Of a stretch of DNA of 64,000 nucleotides, positions 13,978 through 23,234 are shown in pieces. How positions within the stretch are numbered: position 1 is the stretch's first letter; each line of letters starts with the position of its first letter. The notes below the pieces were generated by a model. The model was not told the origin of the DNA, searched no databases, and worked only from the letters and a program-made list of their open reading frames with translations. Source of the stretch: Streptomyces sp. DSM 110735 (GTDB lineage Bacteria; Actinomycetota; Actinomycetes; Streptomycetales; Streptomycetaceae); NCBI RefSeq assembly GCF_016482685.1, contig NZ_JACYHF010000001.1, positions 372,001 through 436,000 on the forward strand, read 5' to 3'. A program made the translations under genes and the position numbers.

Positions 13978-15885
13978 TCAGCCGTTCTTGATGCGGTTGG
14001 TCAGCTCGGTCACCTGGTTGTAGATCGAGCGCCGCTCGGCCATCAGCGCGCGGATCTTGCGGTCGGCGTGCATGACGGTCGTGTGGTCGCGGCCGCCGAA
14101 CTGCGCGCCGATCTTCGGCAGCGAGAGGTCGGTCAGCTCGCGGCACAGGTACATGGCGATCTGCCGGGCGGTGACCAGCGCGCGACCGCGCGAGGTGCCG
14201 CACAGATCGTCCACGGTCAGCCCGAAGTAGTCGGCGGTGGCCGCCATGATGTCCGTCGCCGTGATCTCGGGCGCGCTGTCCTCGCCGCCGGGGATCAGGT
14301 CCTTGAGGACGATCTCCGTGAGCCCGAGGTCGACCGGCTGCCGGTTGAGCGACGCGAACGCCGTCACCCGGATCAGCGCGCCCTCCAGCTCGCGGATGTT
14401 CCGCGAGATGCGGGAGGCGATGAACTCCAGCACCTCCGGCGGGGCGTTGAGCTGCTCCTGGACCGCCTTCTTGCGCAGGATCGCGATCCGGGTCTCCAGC
14501 TCGGGCGGCTGGACGTCGGTGATCAGACCCCACTCGAAGCGGTTGCGCAGCCGGTCCTCCAGCGTGACGAGCTGCTTGGGCGGCCGGTCGGAGGACAGCA
14601 CGATCTGCTTGTTGGCGTTGTGGAGCGTGTTGAAGGTGTGGAAGAACTCCTCCTGCGTCGACTCCTTGTCCGCGAGGAACTGGATGTCGTCCACGAGCAG
14701 GATGTCCATCTCGCGGTAGCGCTTGCGGAAGCTGTCGCCCTTGCCGTCGCGGATGGAGTTGATGAACTCGTTGGTGAACTCCTCCGAGCTGACGTAGCGC
14801 ACGCGCGTGCCCGGGTAGAGGCTGCGCGCGTAGTGCCCGATCGCGTGCAGCAGGTGCGTCTTGCCGAGACCCGACTCCCCATAGATGAAGAGGGGGTTGT
14901 ACGCCTTGGCCGGTGCCTCGGCGACGGCCACCGCGGCCGCGTGCGCGAAGCGGTTGGACGCGCCGATGACGAACGTGTCGAAGAGGTACTTCGGGTTGAG
15001 CCGCGCGGTCGGCTCGCCGGGTCCGCCGGCCGGGGGCGTCGAGGAGCCGCCGGACGAGCCGCCGCGGCCGGTCCCGGCGGCGGGCAGCGAGGGTCCGCCC
15101 CGGTGGGCGCCGCCGCCTGACGGGGTGTCGGGAAGCTCGCGGCGGACCGGGTCGCGCTGGTCGTACTCGGTGCGGGACGTCTCGTAGTCGGAGCGCTGCT
15201 CGTAACCGGGGCGCTCGCGGCTCGCGCGGTACTCGGGCGAGGTGCCGTAGGTGTCGCGCCCGGAGCCGCCGTAGGAGTCCTGCGAGGACGGCGAGGCGTA
15301 GGGGTCGCGCTCGGGGAAGCCGAGGCGGGGCTGCTGCCAGCCGTAGTCGTCCTGCCCGGTGCGCGGCCAGGCGCCCGGCTCGGGGCGCTGGTACTCGGCC
15401 GGGTAGGCGGGGCGGACGGTGGGCAGCTCGGTGGGCGGGCGCTCGGCGCGGGAGGCAGGTCCCTCGTCGGGGAGCTGCTGGTCGTCGGCGCGGTGGCGGC
15501 CGTAGCCCTCGTACGGGGCGGAGGGCAGCTCCGGCTCCTCGTAGCGGGGCCGGTCCGCGCTCTCGTGCGGGGGCTGCGGCTTGGGCGCGGCGGGCGCGGG
15601 CCTGCTGCTCGCGGAGTCGTCGACGGTGATCGCGGTTCGGATGGGGCGCCCGCACTCCCGGCTGAGGGTCTCGCTGACGACGGGGGCGAGGCGGTCCTCG
15701 AAGGCGCGCTTGGCGAATTCGTTCGGCACGGCGAGCAGGGCGGTGTCCGCGACCAGGGCGAGAGGCTGGCAGCGCCGGAGCCAGTGCTCGTCCTTGGCGT
15801 CCACACGCTGTCCCGGACCCTCGCCGAGGAGTTGCTCCAGTACGCGTGGCCACACTGCGGCAAGATCGGCAGGTACGTCAGCCAC
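13978..15885 (-). CDS. dnaA: Chromosomal replication initiator DnaA
   Basis: A 635-residue AAA+ initiator. Domain I (residues 1-~100) begins [19 protein letters not shown]. Domain II is a ~190-residue linker rich in Pro, Arg, Gly and Tyr, far longer than in most bacteria and typical of Streptomyces. Domain III has Walker [10 protein letters not shown] and Walker [12 protein letters not shown]. Domain IV carries the DNA-binding helix-turn-helix with [19 protein letters not shown]. The start GTG 15885 fits the conserved N-terminus; the long open frame upstream is not coding. The gene reads towards oriC and has its own promoter with DnaA boxes at 16043-16063. Confidence 0.97.
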   Translation of the reverse strand: MADVPADLAAVWPRVLEQLLGEGPGQRVDAKDEHWLRRCQPLALVADTALLAVPNEFAKRAFEDRLAPVVSETLSRECGRPIRTAITVDDSASSRPAPAAPKPQPPHESADRPRYEEPELPSAPYEGYGRHRADDQQLPDEGPASRAERPPTELPTVRPAYPAEYQRPEPGAWPRTGQDDYGWQQPRLGFPERDPYASPSSQDSYGGSGRDTYGTSPEYRASRERPGYEQRSDYETSRTEYDQRDPVRRELPDTPSGGGAHRGGPSLPAAGTGRGGSSGGSSTPPAGGPGEPTARLNPKYLFDTFVIGASNRFAHAAAVAVAEAPAKAYNPLFIYGESGLGKTHLLHAIGHYARSLYPGTRVRYVSSEEFTNEFINSIRDGKGDSFRKRYREMDILLVDDIQFLADKESTQEEFFHTFNTLHNANKQIVLSSDRPPKQLVTLEDRLRNRFEWGLITDVQPPELETRIAILRKKAVQEQLNAPPEVLEFIASRISRNIRELEGALIRVTAFASLNRQPVDLGLTEIVLKDLIPGGEDSAPEITATDIMAATADYFGLTVDDLCGTSRGRALVTARQIAMYLCRELTDLSLPKIGAQFGGRDHTTVMHADRKIRALMAERRSIYNQVTELTNRIKNG

Positions 15886-16008
15886 AGGGCACGCTCTCTC
15901 GCAGATCCCACGAACGTGTGGTTGTGGGATGGGTCGGGATGAAAATCGGGTGGATGGGCCGGGCAATCCCGCTCGGGCGGGGATAAGGGAACGAATCGGA
16001 GTCCAGCC

Positions 16009-16038
16009 ACGGTAGTCAGCGTGGCGGGTAGGGTTCAA
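16009..16038 (-). promoter_or_regulatory. Candidate dnaA promoter
   Basis: Minus strand: TTGAAC (16038-16033), 18 bp, TACCGT (16014-16009). This would place the transcript start near 16002, giving a leader of about 115 nt. Two DnaA boxes lie just upstream of the -35. Confidence 0.55.
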
Positions 16039-16042
16039 GTTG

Positions 16043-16063
16043 TTGTCCCCAGCCTGTGGACAG
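16043..16063. promoter_or_regulatory. DnaA boxes upstream of the dnaA -35
   Basis: TTGTCCCCA at 16043-16051 (one mismatch) and TGTGGACAG at 16055-16063 (CTGTCCACA on the minus strand, perfect). They sit a few bases upstream of the dnaA -35, the arrangement expected for autoregulation by DnaA. Confidence 0.6.
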
Positions 16064-16084
16064 TGTCCCTCGGTGGGCGCCGGT

Positions 16085-16114
16085 TTGACCGGATGGCGTA
16101 GCCGCGCGTACCGT
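16085..16114 (+). promoter_or_regulatory. Candidate rpmH promoter
   Basis: Plus strand: TTGACC (16085-16090), 18 bp, TACCGT (16109-16114). The match to a housekeeping promoter is strong, with a leader of about 160 nt to rpmH. It shares the same -10 hexamer as the divergent dnaA promoter; the two -35 elements are 46 bp apart. Confidence 0.6.
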
Positions 16115-16281
16115 AACCAGGTCGAGTTGTCGATGGCTGCTGCCGCCTGCCTCCGATGGGCACAGATCGCTACAGGTGATCGGGAAGCGGTGCACACGGG
16201 CGTGACGCGAGCTACTCGTGGGCGCACGGTGACAGCCAGGACGGCACCCCGCCAACTACCGATTCTTTCTGGAGCCCCCGA

Positions 16282-16419
16282 GTGAGCAAGCGCACCTTCC
16301 AGCCGAACAACCGTCGTCGCGCGAAGACCCACGGCTTCCGCCTGCGGATGCGCACCCGTGCCGGCCGCGCGATTCTGGCGAACCGCCGCAGCAAGGGTCG
16401 CGCCGCCCTGTCCGCCTGA
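16282..16419 (+). CDS. rpmH: 50S ribosomal protein L34
   Basis: A 45-residue, very basic protein ([20 protein letters not shown]... ending ALSA), the standard length and sequence of bL34. It is a structural protein of the large subunit. The start is GTG 16282, with GGAG seven bases upstream. It is the first gene of the rpmH-rnpA-yidD-yidC-jag run and is divergent from dnaA, an arrangement conserved across bacteria. Confidence 0.98.
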   Translation: MSKRTFQPNNRRRAKTHGFRLRMRTRAGRAILANRRSKGRAALSA

Positions 16420-16440
16420 TCCTGACCAGGTCGTGACGTC

Positions 16441-16812
16441 GTGCTGCCCACCGACCACCGGCTGAGGCGGCGCGAGGACTTCGCGACCGCGGTACGACGA
16501 GGGCGCCGGGCAGGCCGCCCGACCCTCGTCGTCCACTTTCGTAGCGGTGCCACGGACCCGCACGCGCCTGGGGAGAGCGCTCCCCCGACGCGTGCGGGTT
16601 TCGTCGTGAGCAAAGCTGTGGGTGGCGCGGTCGTGCGCAACAAAGTGAAGCGCAGACTTCGTCACCTGATGCGTGACCGAGTTGCCCTGTTTCCCCCCGG
16701 TAGCCTGGTAGTCGTACGAGCGTTGCCCGGATCGGGAGACGCTGACCACGCACTGCTGGCCCGAGACCTGGACGCCGCCCTGGAGCGGCTGCTGGGAGGG
16801 GGCGCGCGATGA
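16441..16812 (+). CDS. rnpA: Ribonuclease P protein component
   Basis: A 123-residue basic protein subunit of RNase P that assists the catalytic RNA in maturing tRNA 5' ends. The N-terminus [22 protein letters not shown] and the RNR motif region [16 protein letters not shown] are diagnostic. The start is GTG 16441, 21 bp after rpmH. The stop overlaps the yidD start by 4 bp (ATGA), which suggests translational coupling. Confidence 0.97.
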   Translation: MLPTDHRLRRREDFATAVRRGRRAGRPTLVVHFRSGATDPHAPGESAPPTRAGFVVSKAVGGAVVRNKVKRRLRHLMRDRVALFPPGSLVVVRALPGSGDADHALLARDLDAALERLLGGGAR

Positions 16813-17171
16813 AGTACCCACTGCTGGCCCTGATCAAGTTGTACCAGTGGACGATCAGTCCACTGCTCGGGCCGGTGTGCAAGTACTACCCGTCGTGCTC
16901 TCATTACGGCTACACGGCCATCGACCGGCATGGTGCGATCAAGGGAACGGCCCTGACCGCCTGGCGCATCCTCCGGTGCAATCCGTGGTCGCTGGGTGGT
17001 GTGGACCATGTCCCCCCGCGCAAGCGTCCGCGGTGGCACGAAATGCTGCGCGGCGCCTGGAGCGCACGCAGGGGCGGAACCTCCGCCGCCGAAACGGCCA
17101 CCGAGGCGAAGCTATCCGAGCCTCCTTCGAGCCCGGCCGCAGAGACCTCGTCCCATGCCCAAGGAGCATGA
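16809..17171 (+). CDS. yidD: Membrane protein insertion efficiency factor YidD
   Basis: A 120-residue protein. The N-terminal ~75 residues are the YidD domain: an amphipathic helix [15 protein letters not shown], the Cys-containing signature [15 protein letters not shown] and [12 protein letters not shown]. The C-terminal ~45 residues are a variable, low-complexity tail. YidD is a small inner-membrane-associated protein that improves YidC-dependent insertion. It is coupled to rnpA through an ATGA overlap and ends 3 bp before yidC. Confidence 0.95.
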   Translation: MKYPLLALIKLYQWTISPLLGPVCKYYPSCSHYGYTAIDRHGAIKGTALTAWRILRCNPWSLGGVDHVPPRKRPRWHEMLRGAWSARRGGTSAAETATEAKLSEPPSSPAAETSSHAQGA

Positions 17172-17174
17172 TTA

Positions 17175-18470
17175 GTGGACACGATTGCCAGCTTCTTCAG
17201 CTTCATCACGACACCCGTCTCCTGGGTCATCGTCCAGTTCCACACGGTGTACGGGACGATCTTCGGTCCTGACACGGGCTGGGCCTGGGGCCTGTCCATC
17301 GTGTCCCTGGTGATTCTGATCCGCATCTGCCTGATCCCGCTCTTCGTGAAGCAGATCAAGGCGACGCGCGCGATGCAGACGCTCCAGCCTGAGATGAAGA
17401 AGATCCAGGAGCGCTACAAGAACGACAAGCAGCGTCAGTCCGAAGAGATGATGAAGCTGTACAAGGAGTCGGGCACCAACCCGCTCTCCTCGTGCCTTCC
17501 CATCCTGGCGCAGTCTCCCTTCTTCTTCGCCCTCTACCACGTGCTCAACGGCATCGCGTCGGGCAAGACCATCGGTGTCATCAACACCTCGCTGCTGGAG
17601 AGCGCCCGCAAGGCGCACATCTTCGGCGCCCCGCTCGCCGCGAAGTTCAAGGACAGCGCCGACACCATCGCGGCGATGCACGCCTCGGTCACCGACGTGC
17701 GTGTCGTCACCGCGATCATGATCGTCCTGATGTCGGCGTCGCAGTTCTACACGCAGCGCCAGCTCATGACCAAGAACGTCGACACCACGGTGAAGACGCC
17801 GTTCATGCAGCAGCAGAAGATGCTGATGTACGTCTTCCCGGTCATGTTCGCCGTCTTCGGCATCAACTTCCCGGTCGGTGTCCTCGTCTACTGGCTGACC
17901 ACCAACGTGTGGACCATGGGCCAGCAGATGTACGTCATCCGCAACAACCCGAACCCGGGCTCCAAGGCTCAGGCGTCGTACCTGGAGCGTCTGACCAAGC
18001 ACGTCACGCACCACGGCAAGGTCCGCCGGCGCAGCGAGCGCACGATCGTCAAGGCGATCGTCGCCAAGGGCCGCGACCGCAACGAGGCCGAGCGGAAGTT
18101 CATCAACGCGCTGAGCAAGGCAGGTCTGGCCGCCCAGGCCGACGGCTCCGTGGTCAAGAGCGACACCCAGGCCGTGGCCCAGACCGAGGACGGTACGGCG
18201 ACCACCGCCGCGGCCACCCCCCGGCGCCAGCAGCCCAAGCGGCAGAGCAAGGCCCAGCGTCACCAGGGCACCACCAAGCAGCCGGGTGGCGCCACCGCGA
18301 CCACCTCGCTGGAGAAGTCCGACGAGCCTCCGTCCGACGAGCCTCAGGACGACGCCAGGCCCGCCGCTGCCAAGCAGCCCCAGAAGTCCGGTTCCGGCAC
18401 CCGCAGCAAGGCCCAGTCCGGGCAGAGCAAGGGTGGTCCGCAGCGGCCCAAGTCCCCGTCCAAGAAGTAA
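17175..18470 (+). CDS. yidC: Membrane protein insertase YidC
   Basis: A 431-residue Oxa1/YidC insertase without the large periplasmic domain of Gram-negative YidC. The conserved domain covers about residues 30-270 ([61 protein letters not shown]). After the last membrane segment ([19 protein letters not shown]) comes a ~160-residue basic, Gln/Lys/Ser-rich cytosolic tail that may contact ribosomes. The start is GTG 17175, 3 bp after yidD, so the genes form an operon. Confidence 0.96.
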   Translation: MDTIASFFSFITTPVSWVIVQFHTVYGTIFGPDTGWAWGLSIVSLVILIRICLIPLFVKQIKATRAMQTLQPEMKKIQERYKNDKQRQSEEMMKLYKESGTNPLSSCLPILAQSPFFFALYHVLNGIASGKTIGVINTSLLESARKAHIFGAPLAAKFKDSADTIAAMHASVTDVRVVTAIMIVLMSASQFYTQRQLMTKNVDTTVKTPFMQQQKMLMYVFPVMFAVFGINFPVGVLVYWLTTNVWTMGQQMYVIRNNPNPGSKAQASYLERLTKHVTHHGKVRRRSERTIVKAIVAKGRDRNEAERKFINALSKAGLAAQADGSVVKSDTQAVAQTEDGTATTAAATPRRQQPKRQSKAQRHQGTTKQPGGATATTSLEKSDEPPSDEPQDDARPAAAKQPQKSGSGTRSKAQSGQSKGGPQRPKSPSKK

Positions 18471-18485
18471 GAAGGAGCCCATCCC

Positions 18486-19001
18486 GTGACGGAAGGCACC
18501 ACCACCTCCGCCGCTGCCGAGGGTGCAGACACCCTGACCCGCCTTGAGCAGGAGGGTGAGATCGCCGCGGACTACCTGGAGGGTCTGCTCGACATCGCCG
18601 ACCTCGACGGCGACATCGACATGGACGTCGAGGCCGACCGCGCCTCGGTTTCGATCATCAGCGATGCCGGTGGCCGCGACCTCCAGAAGCTGGTCGGCCG
18701 GGACGGGGAGGTGCTGGAGGCGCTGCAGGAGCTGACGCGCCTGGCCGTGCACCGGGAGACCGGCGACCGCAGCCGTCTGATGCTCGACATCGCGGGCTAC
18801 CGGGCCAAGAAGCGCGCCGAGCTGGCCGAGCTGGGCGCGAAGGCGGCCGCCGAGGTCAAGAGCTCGGGCGAGCCCATGAAGCTCAAGCCCATGACCCCCT
18901 TCGAGCGCAAGGTCGTGCACGACGCGATCAAGGGCGCGGGACTGCGCAGCGAGTCCGAGGGCGAGGAGCCCCAGCGGTTCGTCGTCGTACTGCCCGCCTG
19001 A
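18486..19001 (+). CDS. jag: Jag/KhpB family KH-R3H RNA-binding protein
   Basis: A 171-residue protein with a KH-type domain (residues ~50-110, including GRDLQKLVGRDGEVLEALQ) and a C-terminal R3H domain (ERKVVHDAIK...SEGEEPQRFVVVLP, with the Arg-x3-His pair). It lacks the N-terminal Jag_N domain found in Bacillus and instead begins with a short acidic segment. The family binds single-stranded RNA and is linked to cell-envelope or elongation control in other bacteria. It lies 15 bp after yidC and ends the operon. Confidence 0.93.
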   Translation: MTEGTTTSAAAEGADTLTRLEQEGEIAADYLEGLLDIADLDGDIDMDVEADRASVSIISDAGGRDLQKLVGRDGEVLEALQELTRLAVHRETGDRSRLMLDIAGYRAKKRAELAELGAKAAAEVKSSGEPMKLKPMTPFERKVVHDAIKGAGLRSESEGEEPQRFVVVLPA

Positions 19002-19018
19002 TCGGCCCCTGTTCCACC

Positions 19019-19054
19019 GGCCCCGTCTGTTGCGTCTGAGGCGCAGACGGGGCC
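19019..19054 (+). terminator. Terminator after jag
   Basis: An 11-bp stem (GGCCCCGTCTG at 19019-19029 against 19044-19054) with a 14-nt loop, 18 bp after the jag stop. Confidence 0.6.
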
Positions 19055-19124
19055 GAACTTTGTCAGCCTGTAGTTCTGGTGGCCGGCGCGGGATGCGTCG
19101 GCGCTGTACGGAAGGACGGTCCCC

Positions 19125-19841
19125 GTGACGGAGGCAGCGGAGCTTCCCCCCGCGCCCGAACAGGCGCGGGAAGTATTTGGCGATCGCTTCGACGACGCGG
19201 TGCGGTACGCGGAGCTGCTGGCCGAGGCAGGTGTGCAGCGCGGTCTGATCGGTCCCCGGGAAGTGCCCCGGCTCTGGGAGCGTCATCTGCTGAACTGCGC
19301 GGTGCTCTCCGAGGCCGTTCCCGAGGGGGTGACGGTCTGCGACGTCGGTTCGGGCGCGGGTCTGCCCGGCATTCCGCTGGCCCTGGTGCGGGACGACCTC
19401 AACATCACCCTGCTGGAGCCGCTCCTGCGGCGCACCACGTTCCTCACCGAGGTCGTCGAGCTGCTGGGCCTGGACCATGTGACCGTGGTGCGCGGACGGG
19501 CCGAGGAGATGCTGGGGAAGGTGCCGCCGGTGCATGTGGTGACGGCGCGCGCCGTGGCCCCGCTGGACCGCCTGGCCGCCTGGGGCATCCCGCTGCTGCG
19601 CCCGTACGGCGAGATGCTGGCGCTGAAGGGGGACACCGCCGAGGAGGAGCTGAAGGCGGCGTCCACCGCGCTCGCCAAGCTCGGTGCGGTCTCGACCTCC
19701 GTCCTCCAGGTGGGCGAGGGCGTCGTGGACCCGCTGTCGACCGTCGTGCGGGTCGAGGTCGGTGAGAGCCCGGGCGGTGTCCGCTTCGCCGCCAAGCGCG
19801 CCAAGGCGGCGCGGACGGGGCGGACGCGCAGGCGCCGCTGA
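19125..19841 (+). CDS. rsmG: 16S rRNA (guanine527-N7)-methyltransferase
   Basis: A 238-residue SAM-dependent methyltransferase that modifies G527 (E. coli numbering) of 16S rRNA. Loss of RsmG gives low-level streptomycin resistance and enhanced antibiotic production in streptomycetes. The SAM-binding motif is VCDVGSGAGLPGIPLAL, and VVTARAVAPLDRLAAWG is a further family signature. The start is GTG 19125 with GGAAGGACGG upstream. It has its own terminator at 19856-19899 and precedes parAB, as in most actinobacteria. Confidence 0.96.
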   Translation: MTEAAELPPAPEQAREVFGDRFDDAVRYAELLAEAGVQRGLIGPREVPRLWERHLLNCAVLSEAVPEGVTVCDVGSGAGLPGIPLALVRDDLNITLLEPLLRRTTFLTEVVELLGLDHVTVVRGRAEEMLGKVPPVHVVTARAVAPLDRLAAWGIPLLRPYGEMLALKGDTAEEELKAASTALAKLGAVSTSVLQVGEGVVDPLSTVVRVEVGESPGGVRFAAKRAKAARTGRTRRRR

Positions 19842-19855
19842 GTCAGATCGCTGGA

Positions 19856-19899
19856 GATGGGGTGTGCCCCGGGACGGAGAGCCCCGGGCACACCCCATC
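19856..19899 (+). terminator. Terminator after rsmG
   Basis: A 14-bp perfect stem (GATGGGGTGTGCCC at 19856-19869 against 19886-19899) with a 16-nt GC-rich loop, 14 bp after the rsmG stop. Confidence 0.7.
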
Positions 19900-20011
19900 T
19901 GTCGTGTTCGGGCGGCGTCCTCCCGTGTTTGGGCGGCGTACTCCACACAAGCTGCCAAAGCCGGGCGGGTCGGAGTGTCGCGAGGACCCGGTCGCCGTGG
20001 CTGGGCATCGT

Positions 20012-20025
20012 GTTTCACGTGAAAC
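20012..20025. other. parS: parS site 1
   Basis: GTTTCACGTGAAAC, the 14-bp ParB nucleation site, in the parAB leader 158 bp upstream of the parA start. Confidence 0.95.
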
Positions 20026-20120
20026 GTCGCTCACTGCTGCACGGCATCATCGGCCGGAGTCACGCTGCGGCCGAACCCAGGGACCGGAAGCCGCTCGGTT
20101 CACTCGGAGAGGTACCGCAG

Positions 20121-20147
20121 GTGTCCACAGAGGTGGATTTCTCCACA
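20121..20147. promoter_or_regulatory. DnaA-box-like pair in the parAB leader
   Basis: GTGTCCACA (20121-20129, mismatch only at the first base) and TTCTCCACA (20139-20147, perfect match to the Streptomyces consensus), in the same orientation 18 bp apart and 36 bp before the parA start. Confidence 0.5.
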
Positions 20148-20183
20148 GAAGGCCAGGGCTCACTGGTTCGCGGCACCGAAGGC

Positions 20184-21257
20184 ATGGGAGGCTCTGTTCA
20201 TTGCGAGCCTGAAGTCGAGGAGAGTGAATCCGTGCGGTCCGACGCCAATATCGCGGGACCGATGACCGATCCGGTCCCCGGTCCCCGAACCGAGTCGATG
20301 GGGGCAGATGTTTCACGTGAAACACCGCCCCCGATGGACGACACTCCCATCGGTCGCGCTGCCCAACTAGCGGCGGAGGCCCTCAGCCGCGCCGGAGAGG
20401 GCCTGCCGAGGCCCGAGCAGACCCGCGTCATCGTGGTGGCCAACCAGAAGGGAGGCGTGGGCAAGACGACGACCACCGTCAACCTTGCCGCTTCGCTGGC
20501 GCTGCACGGCGGCCGGGTCCTGGTGGTCGACCTCGACCCACAGGGCAACGCGTCCACGGCACTGGGGATCGATCACCACGCGGAAGTGCCGTCCATCTAC
20601 GACGTCTTGGTGGAGAGCAGGCCGCTCTCCGAGGTCGTCCAGCCGGTCCCGGACGTCGAGGGTCTGTTCTGCGCCCCGGCCACCATCGATCTCGCCGGTG
20701 CGGAGATCGAGTTGGTGTCCCTGGTGGCGCGCGAGAGCCGACTCCAGCGCGCGATCCAGGCGTACGAACAGCCGTTGGACTACATCCTCATCGACTGCCC
20801 GCCCTCGCTGGGCCTGTTGACGGTCAATGCGCTCGTCGCCGGCCAGGAGGTCCTCATCCCCATCCAGTGCGAGTACTACGCGCTGGAGGGGCTGGGACAG
20901 TTGCTGCGCAACGTCGATCTGGTGCGGGGTCACCTCAACCCGACGCTGCATGTGTCGACCATCCTGCTGACGATGTACGACGGCCGGACGCGTCTCGCCT
21001 CCCAGGTCGCGGAAGAGGTCCGTACCCACTTCGGCGACGAGGTGCTGCGGACGAGCATTCCGCGCTCGGTCCGTATCTCCGAGGCTCCCAGCTACGGGCA
21101 GACGGTACTGACCTACGATCCAGGTTCGAGCGGGGCCCTCTCCTACCTTGAGGCGGCCCGAGAGATCGCGCTGAGGGGTGCGGGAATCGGCTACGACCCG
21201 ACCCACGCCCATGTCGGCACCCAGAACGACCGGAACATGGTGGAGGGGTCACAGTGA
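20184..21257 (+). CDS. parA: Chromosome segregation ATPase ParA
   Basis: A 357-residue deviant Walker ATPase that works with ParB-parS to segregate and anchor chromosomes, in Streptomyces chiefly during sporulation and tip extension. The deviant Walker A is KGGVGKTT (residues 89-96) and the Walker B region is [14 protein letters not shown]. An acidic, Pro-rich ~80-residue N-terminal extension precedes the core and contains VSRET (residues 43-47), encoded by a parS site. The start ATG 20184 is chosen for length and N-terminal conservation; a later Met start at residue 40 is possible. It overlaps parB by 4 bp (GTGA). Confidence 0.95.
   Translation: MGGSVHCEPEVEESESVRSDANIAGPMTDPVPGPRTESMGADVSRETPPPMDDTPIGRAAQLAAEALSRAGEGLPRPEQTRVIVVANQKGGVGKTTTTVNLAASLALHGGRVLVVDLDPQGNASTALGIDHHAEVPSIYDVLVESRPLSEVVQPVPDVEGLFCAPATIDLAGAEIELVSLVARESRLQRAIQAYEQPLDYILIDCPPSLGLLTVNALVAGQEVLIPIQCEYYALEGLGQLLRNVDLVRGHLNPTLHVSTILLTMYDGRTRLASQVAEEVRTHFGDEVLRTSIPRSVRISEAPSYGQTVLTYDPGSSGALSYLEAAREIALRGAGIGYDPTHAHVGTQNDRNMVEGSQ
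20310..20323. other. parS: parS site 2, inside parA
   Basis: GTTTCACGTGAAAC within the parA coding sequence, read in frame as Val-Ser-Arg-Glu-Thr (residues 43-47). Confidence 0.95.
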
Positions 21258-22342
21258 ACGAACGACGGAGGGGGCTGGGTCGTGGTCTCGCCGCATTGAT
21301 CCCCGCTGCCCCGACCGAGAAGAGCCTGGCGTCCAGCGCGCTGGGCAGCGCGGCACCCGCGTCTCCCGCAGCGGCTCCGCTGCTGACCGCCGACCGGGGT
21401 ACCGCCGAGGCGCCCACTGTGCCCGGGCCCACCCAGGAACTCGAGGACTCCCCTGCGAACCCGGTGGCGGAGCTGCCCGCCCCGCCGATGGGCGCCTACT
21501 TCGCGGAGATCCCGCTCGACTCCATCACGCCCAACCCGCGTCAGCCCCGCGAGATCTTCGACGAGGACGCGCTGCGCGAGCTGGTGACCTCCATCCAGGA
21601 GGTCGGACTCCTCCAGCCCGTCGTCGTGCGCGAGCTGGGCGGGGACCGCTACGAGCTGATCATGGGCGAGCGCCGCTGGCGCGCCAGCCGCAAGGCGGGA
21701 CTGGAGGCGATCCCGGCGATCGTCCGCGCCACGGAGGACGAGAAGCTCCTCCTGGACGCCCTACTGGAGAACCTGCACCGCGCCCAGCTCAACCCGATCG
21801 AAGAGGCGCACGCCTACGATCAGTTGCTCAAAGACTTCAACTGCACCCACGACCAGTTGGCCGACCGGATCGGGCGCTCCCGCCCCCAGATCTCCAACAC
21901 GCTCCGTCTGTTGCGCCTCTCGCCGACCGTGCAGAAGCGCGTCGCGGCCGGAGTGCTCTCGGCCGGTCACGCCCGGGCGCTGCTGTCCGTCGAGGACTCC
22001 GAGGAGCAGGACCGGCTGGCGCACCGGATCGTGGCCGAGGGACTGTCGGTGCGCGCGGTGGAAGAGATCGTGACCCTGATGGGCTCGCGGCCGCAGAAGA
22101 CCTCGCGCTCCAAGGGTCCGCGCGCCGGAGCCCTGGTGTCCCCCGCCCTCAGCGATCTGGCCACGCGGCTGTCGGACCGCTTCGAGACCCGGGTGAAGGT
22201 GGACCTCGGGCAGAAGAAGGGCAAGATCACCGTCGAGTTCGCCTCGGTCGAGGACCTGGAGCGCATCCTCGGCACACTCGCCCCCGGCGAGGGTCCCCTG
22301 CTTTCCACGGGTCTCCAGGAGGACGAGGAGCAGGACGCCTGA
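21254..22342 (+). CDS. parB: Chromosome partitioning protein ParB
   Basis: A 362-residue CTP-dependent clamp that loads at parS. The N-terminal [11 protein letters not shown] (residues 7-17) is the ParA-interacting motif, followed by a ~65-residue disordered Ala/Pro linker. The ParB/CTPase domain covers ~83-180 with GERRWRA (138-144) and [10 protein letters not shown] (172-181). The HTH parS-reading domain covers ~185-255 ([19 protein letters not shown]), and the C-terminal dimerisation domain ends the protein. The GTG start overlaps the parA stop. Twelve candidate parS sites lie between 20 and 60 kb of this window. Confidence 0.97.
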   Translation: MNERRRGLGRGLAALIPAAPTEKSLASSALGSAAPASPAAAPLLTADRGTAEAPTVPGPTQELEDSPANPVAELPAPPMGAYFAEIPLDSITPNPRQPREIFDEDALRELVTSIQEVGLLQPVVVRELGGDRYELIMGERRWRASRKAGLEAIPAIVRATEDEKLLLDALLENLHRAQLNPIEEAHAYDQLLKDFNCTHDQLADRIGRSRPQISNTLRLLRLSPTVQKRVAAGVLSAGHARALLSVEDSEEQDRLAHRIVAEGLSVRAVEEIVTLMGSRPQKTSRSKGPRAGALVSPALSDLATRLSDRFETRVKVDLGQKKGKITVEFASVEDLERILGTLAPGEGPLLSTGLQEDEEQDA

Positions 22343-22373
22343 TCCACGGCGGCCCTGCCGACGACAGCGCGGG

Positions 22374-22414
22374 GAGCGGATCGTGTCCGGTCTGTACCGG
22401 AACACGGTCCGCTC
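22374..22414 (+). terminator. Terminator after parAB
   Basis: An imperfect long hairpin: GAGCGGATCGTGTCCGG pairs with CCGGAACACGGTCCGCTC across a 6-nt loop, followed by TTTGCTTTG. It lies 32 bp after parB. Confidence 0.65.
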
Positions 22415-22441
22415 TTTGCTTTGAGCCGGTATCGAGGGAAT

Positions 22442-22461
22442 CGCATCGTGGATACGATGCG
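22442..22461. repeat. 8-bp inverted repeat upstream of GNAT gene
   Basis: CGCATCGT at 22442-22449 and ACGATGCG at 22454-22461, perfect arms around a 4-bp spacer, about 110 bp before the GNAT start. It could be an operator. No regulator gene is adjacent. Confidence 0.5.
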
Positions 22462-22570
22462 AACGGGTAGGGCGCAGCGGTCGGCGGATTCGCCGATGGG
22501 CTGCTCGGGAGACGGAGCGCTCTGACAGCCGCTCGCGCTGCACGGCCTTAGGAAGCGAGGAACAGCCTTC

Positions 22571-23188
22571 ATGGGGCGTCGGCTCGTACCGCTCACGCTG
22601 GACAACCTCAAGGACCTTCCCCAGCGCTGTCGCTCGTGCGTCTTCTGGGAACTAGACCCCGTCAGCGGAGAGGCCGCGGTGAAGGCGGGGACAGCCGCGG
22701 GCGAGAAGGAGGCGTGGATCTCCGCCGTTCTGCTCGACTGGGGTTCGTGCGGCCGCACGGTCTACGTGGACGACGTGCCGGTGGGCTTCGTGCTCTACGC
22801 ACCGCCCGCCTATGTGCCGCGCTCGGCGGCGTTCCCCACCAGTCCGGTCTCGCCGGATGCCGTACAGCTCATCACCGCGTTCGTGCTGCCCGGCTATCAG
22901 GGACAGGGGCTCGGCCGGACACTGGTCCAGGCGGTCGCCAAGGATCTGCTGAGACGCGGCTTCAAGGCCATCGAGGCGTTCGGCGACACTCGCTGGAAGG
23001 AACCGGCCTGCCTCCTCCCCGTGGACCATCTCCTCGCGGTCGGCTTCAAGACGGTACGGCAACACCCGCAGCATCCCCGGCTGCGGCTGGAGCTGCGCTC
23101 GACGCTGTCCTGGAAGGAAGACGTGGAGATGGCCATCGACCGGCTGCTGGGGGCCGTACAGAAGGAGCCCGCGCTGCGGCCGTTGTAG
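22571..23188 (+). CDS. GNAT-family N-acetyltransferase
   Basis: A 205-residue protein with a central GNAT core. The acetyl-CoA loop is LPGYQGQGLGRTLVQAVAKDLLRRG, preceded by the strand DAVQLITAFV. The N-terminal ~50 residues (RCRSCVFWELDP) include a Cys-x2-Cys-like pair, and the region before the loop is longer than in minimal GNATs. The substrate is unknown. Its place between parB and trxA is conserved in streptomycetes in my recollection, but no functional link to segregation is known. It converges on trxA and shares a bidirectional 17-bp terminator. Confidence 0.85.
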   Translation: MGRRLVPLTLDNLKDLPQRCRSCVFWELDPVSGEAAVKAGTAAGEKEAWISAVLLDWGSCGRTVYVDDVPVGFVLYAPPAYVPRSAAFPTSPVSPDAVQLITAFVLPGYQGQGLGRTLVQAVAKDLLRRGFKAIEAFGDTRWKEPACLLPVDHLLAVGFKTVRQHPQHPRLRLELRSTLSWKEDVEMAIDRLLGAVQKEPALRPL

Positions 23189-23196
23189 CGGGATGC

Positions 23197-23234
23197 ACGA
23201 AGGGGCCGGTCCTCATCAGGACCGGCCCCTTCGT
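23197..23234. terminator. Bidirectional terminator between GNAT gene and trxA
   Basis: A perfect 17-bp stem (ACGAAGGGGCCGGTCCT at 23197-23213 against 23218-23234) with a 4-nt loop CATC. A parS site begins at the very next base. Confidence 0.8.

Larger units (their letters stand above)
19900..20183 (+). promoter_or_regulatory. parAB leader region
   Basis: A gene-free stretch after the rsmG terminator holding a parS site (20012) and two DnaA-box-like 9-mers (20121, 20139). GTGTC (GACAC in reverse, the core bound by the sporulation regulator WhiA) occurs at 19975 and 20122. It must contain the parAB promoters, but I cannot assign a -10/-35 with confidence. Confidence 0.5.

Noticed and set aside
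17172..20018. Long minus-strand open frame opposite yidC-jag-rsmG
   Set aside because: Low-complexity translation with no motif. The plus-strand genes are well supported with ribosome sites and operon spacing.
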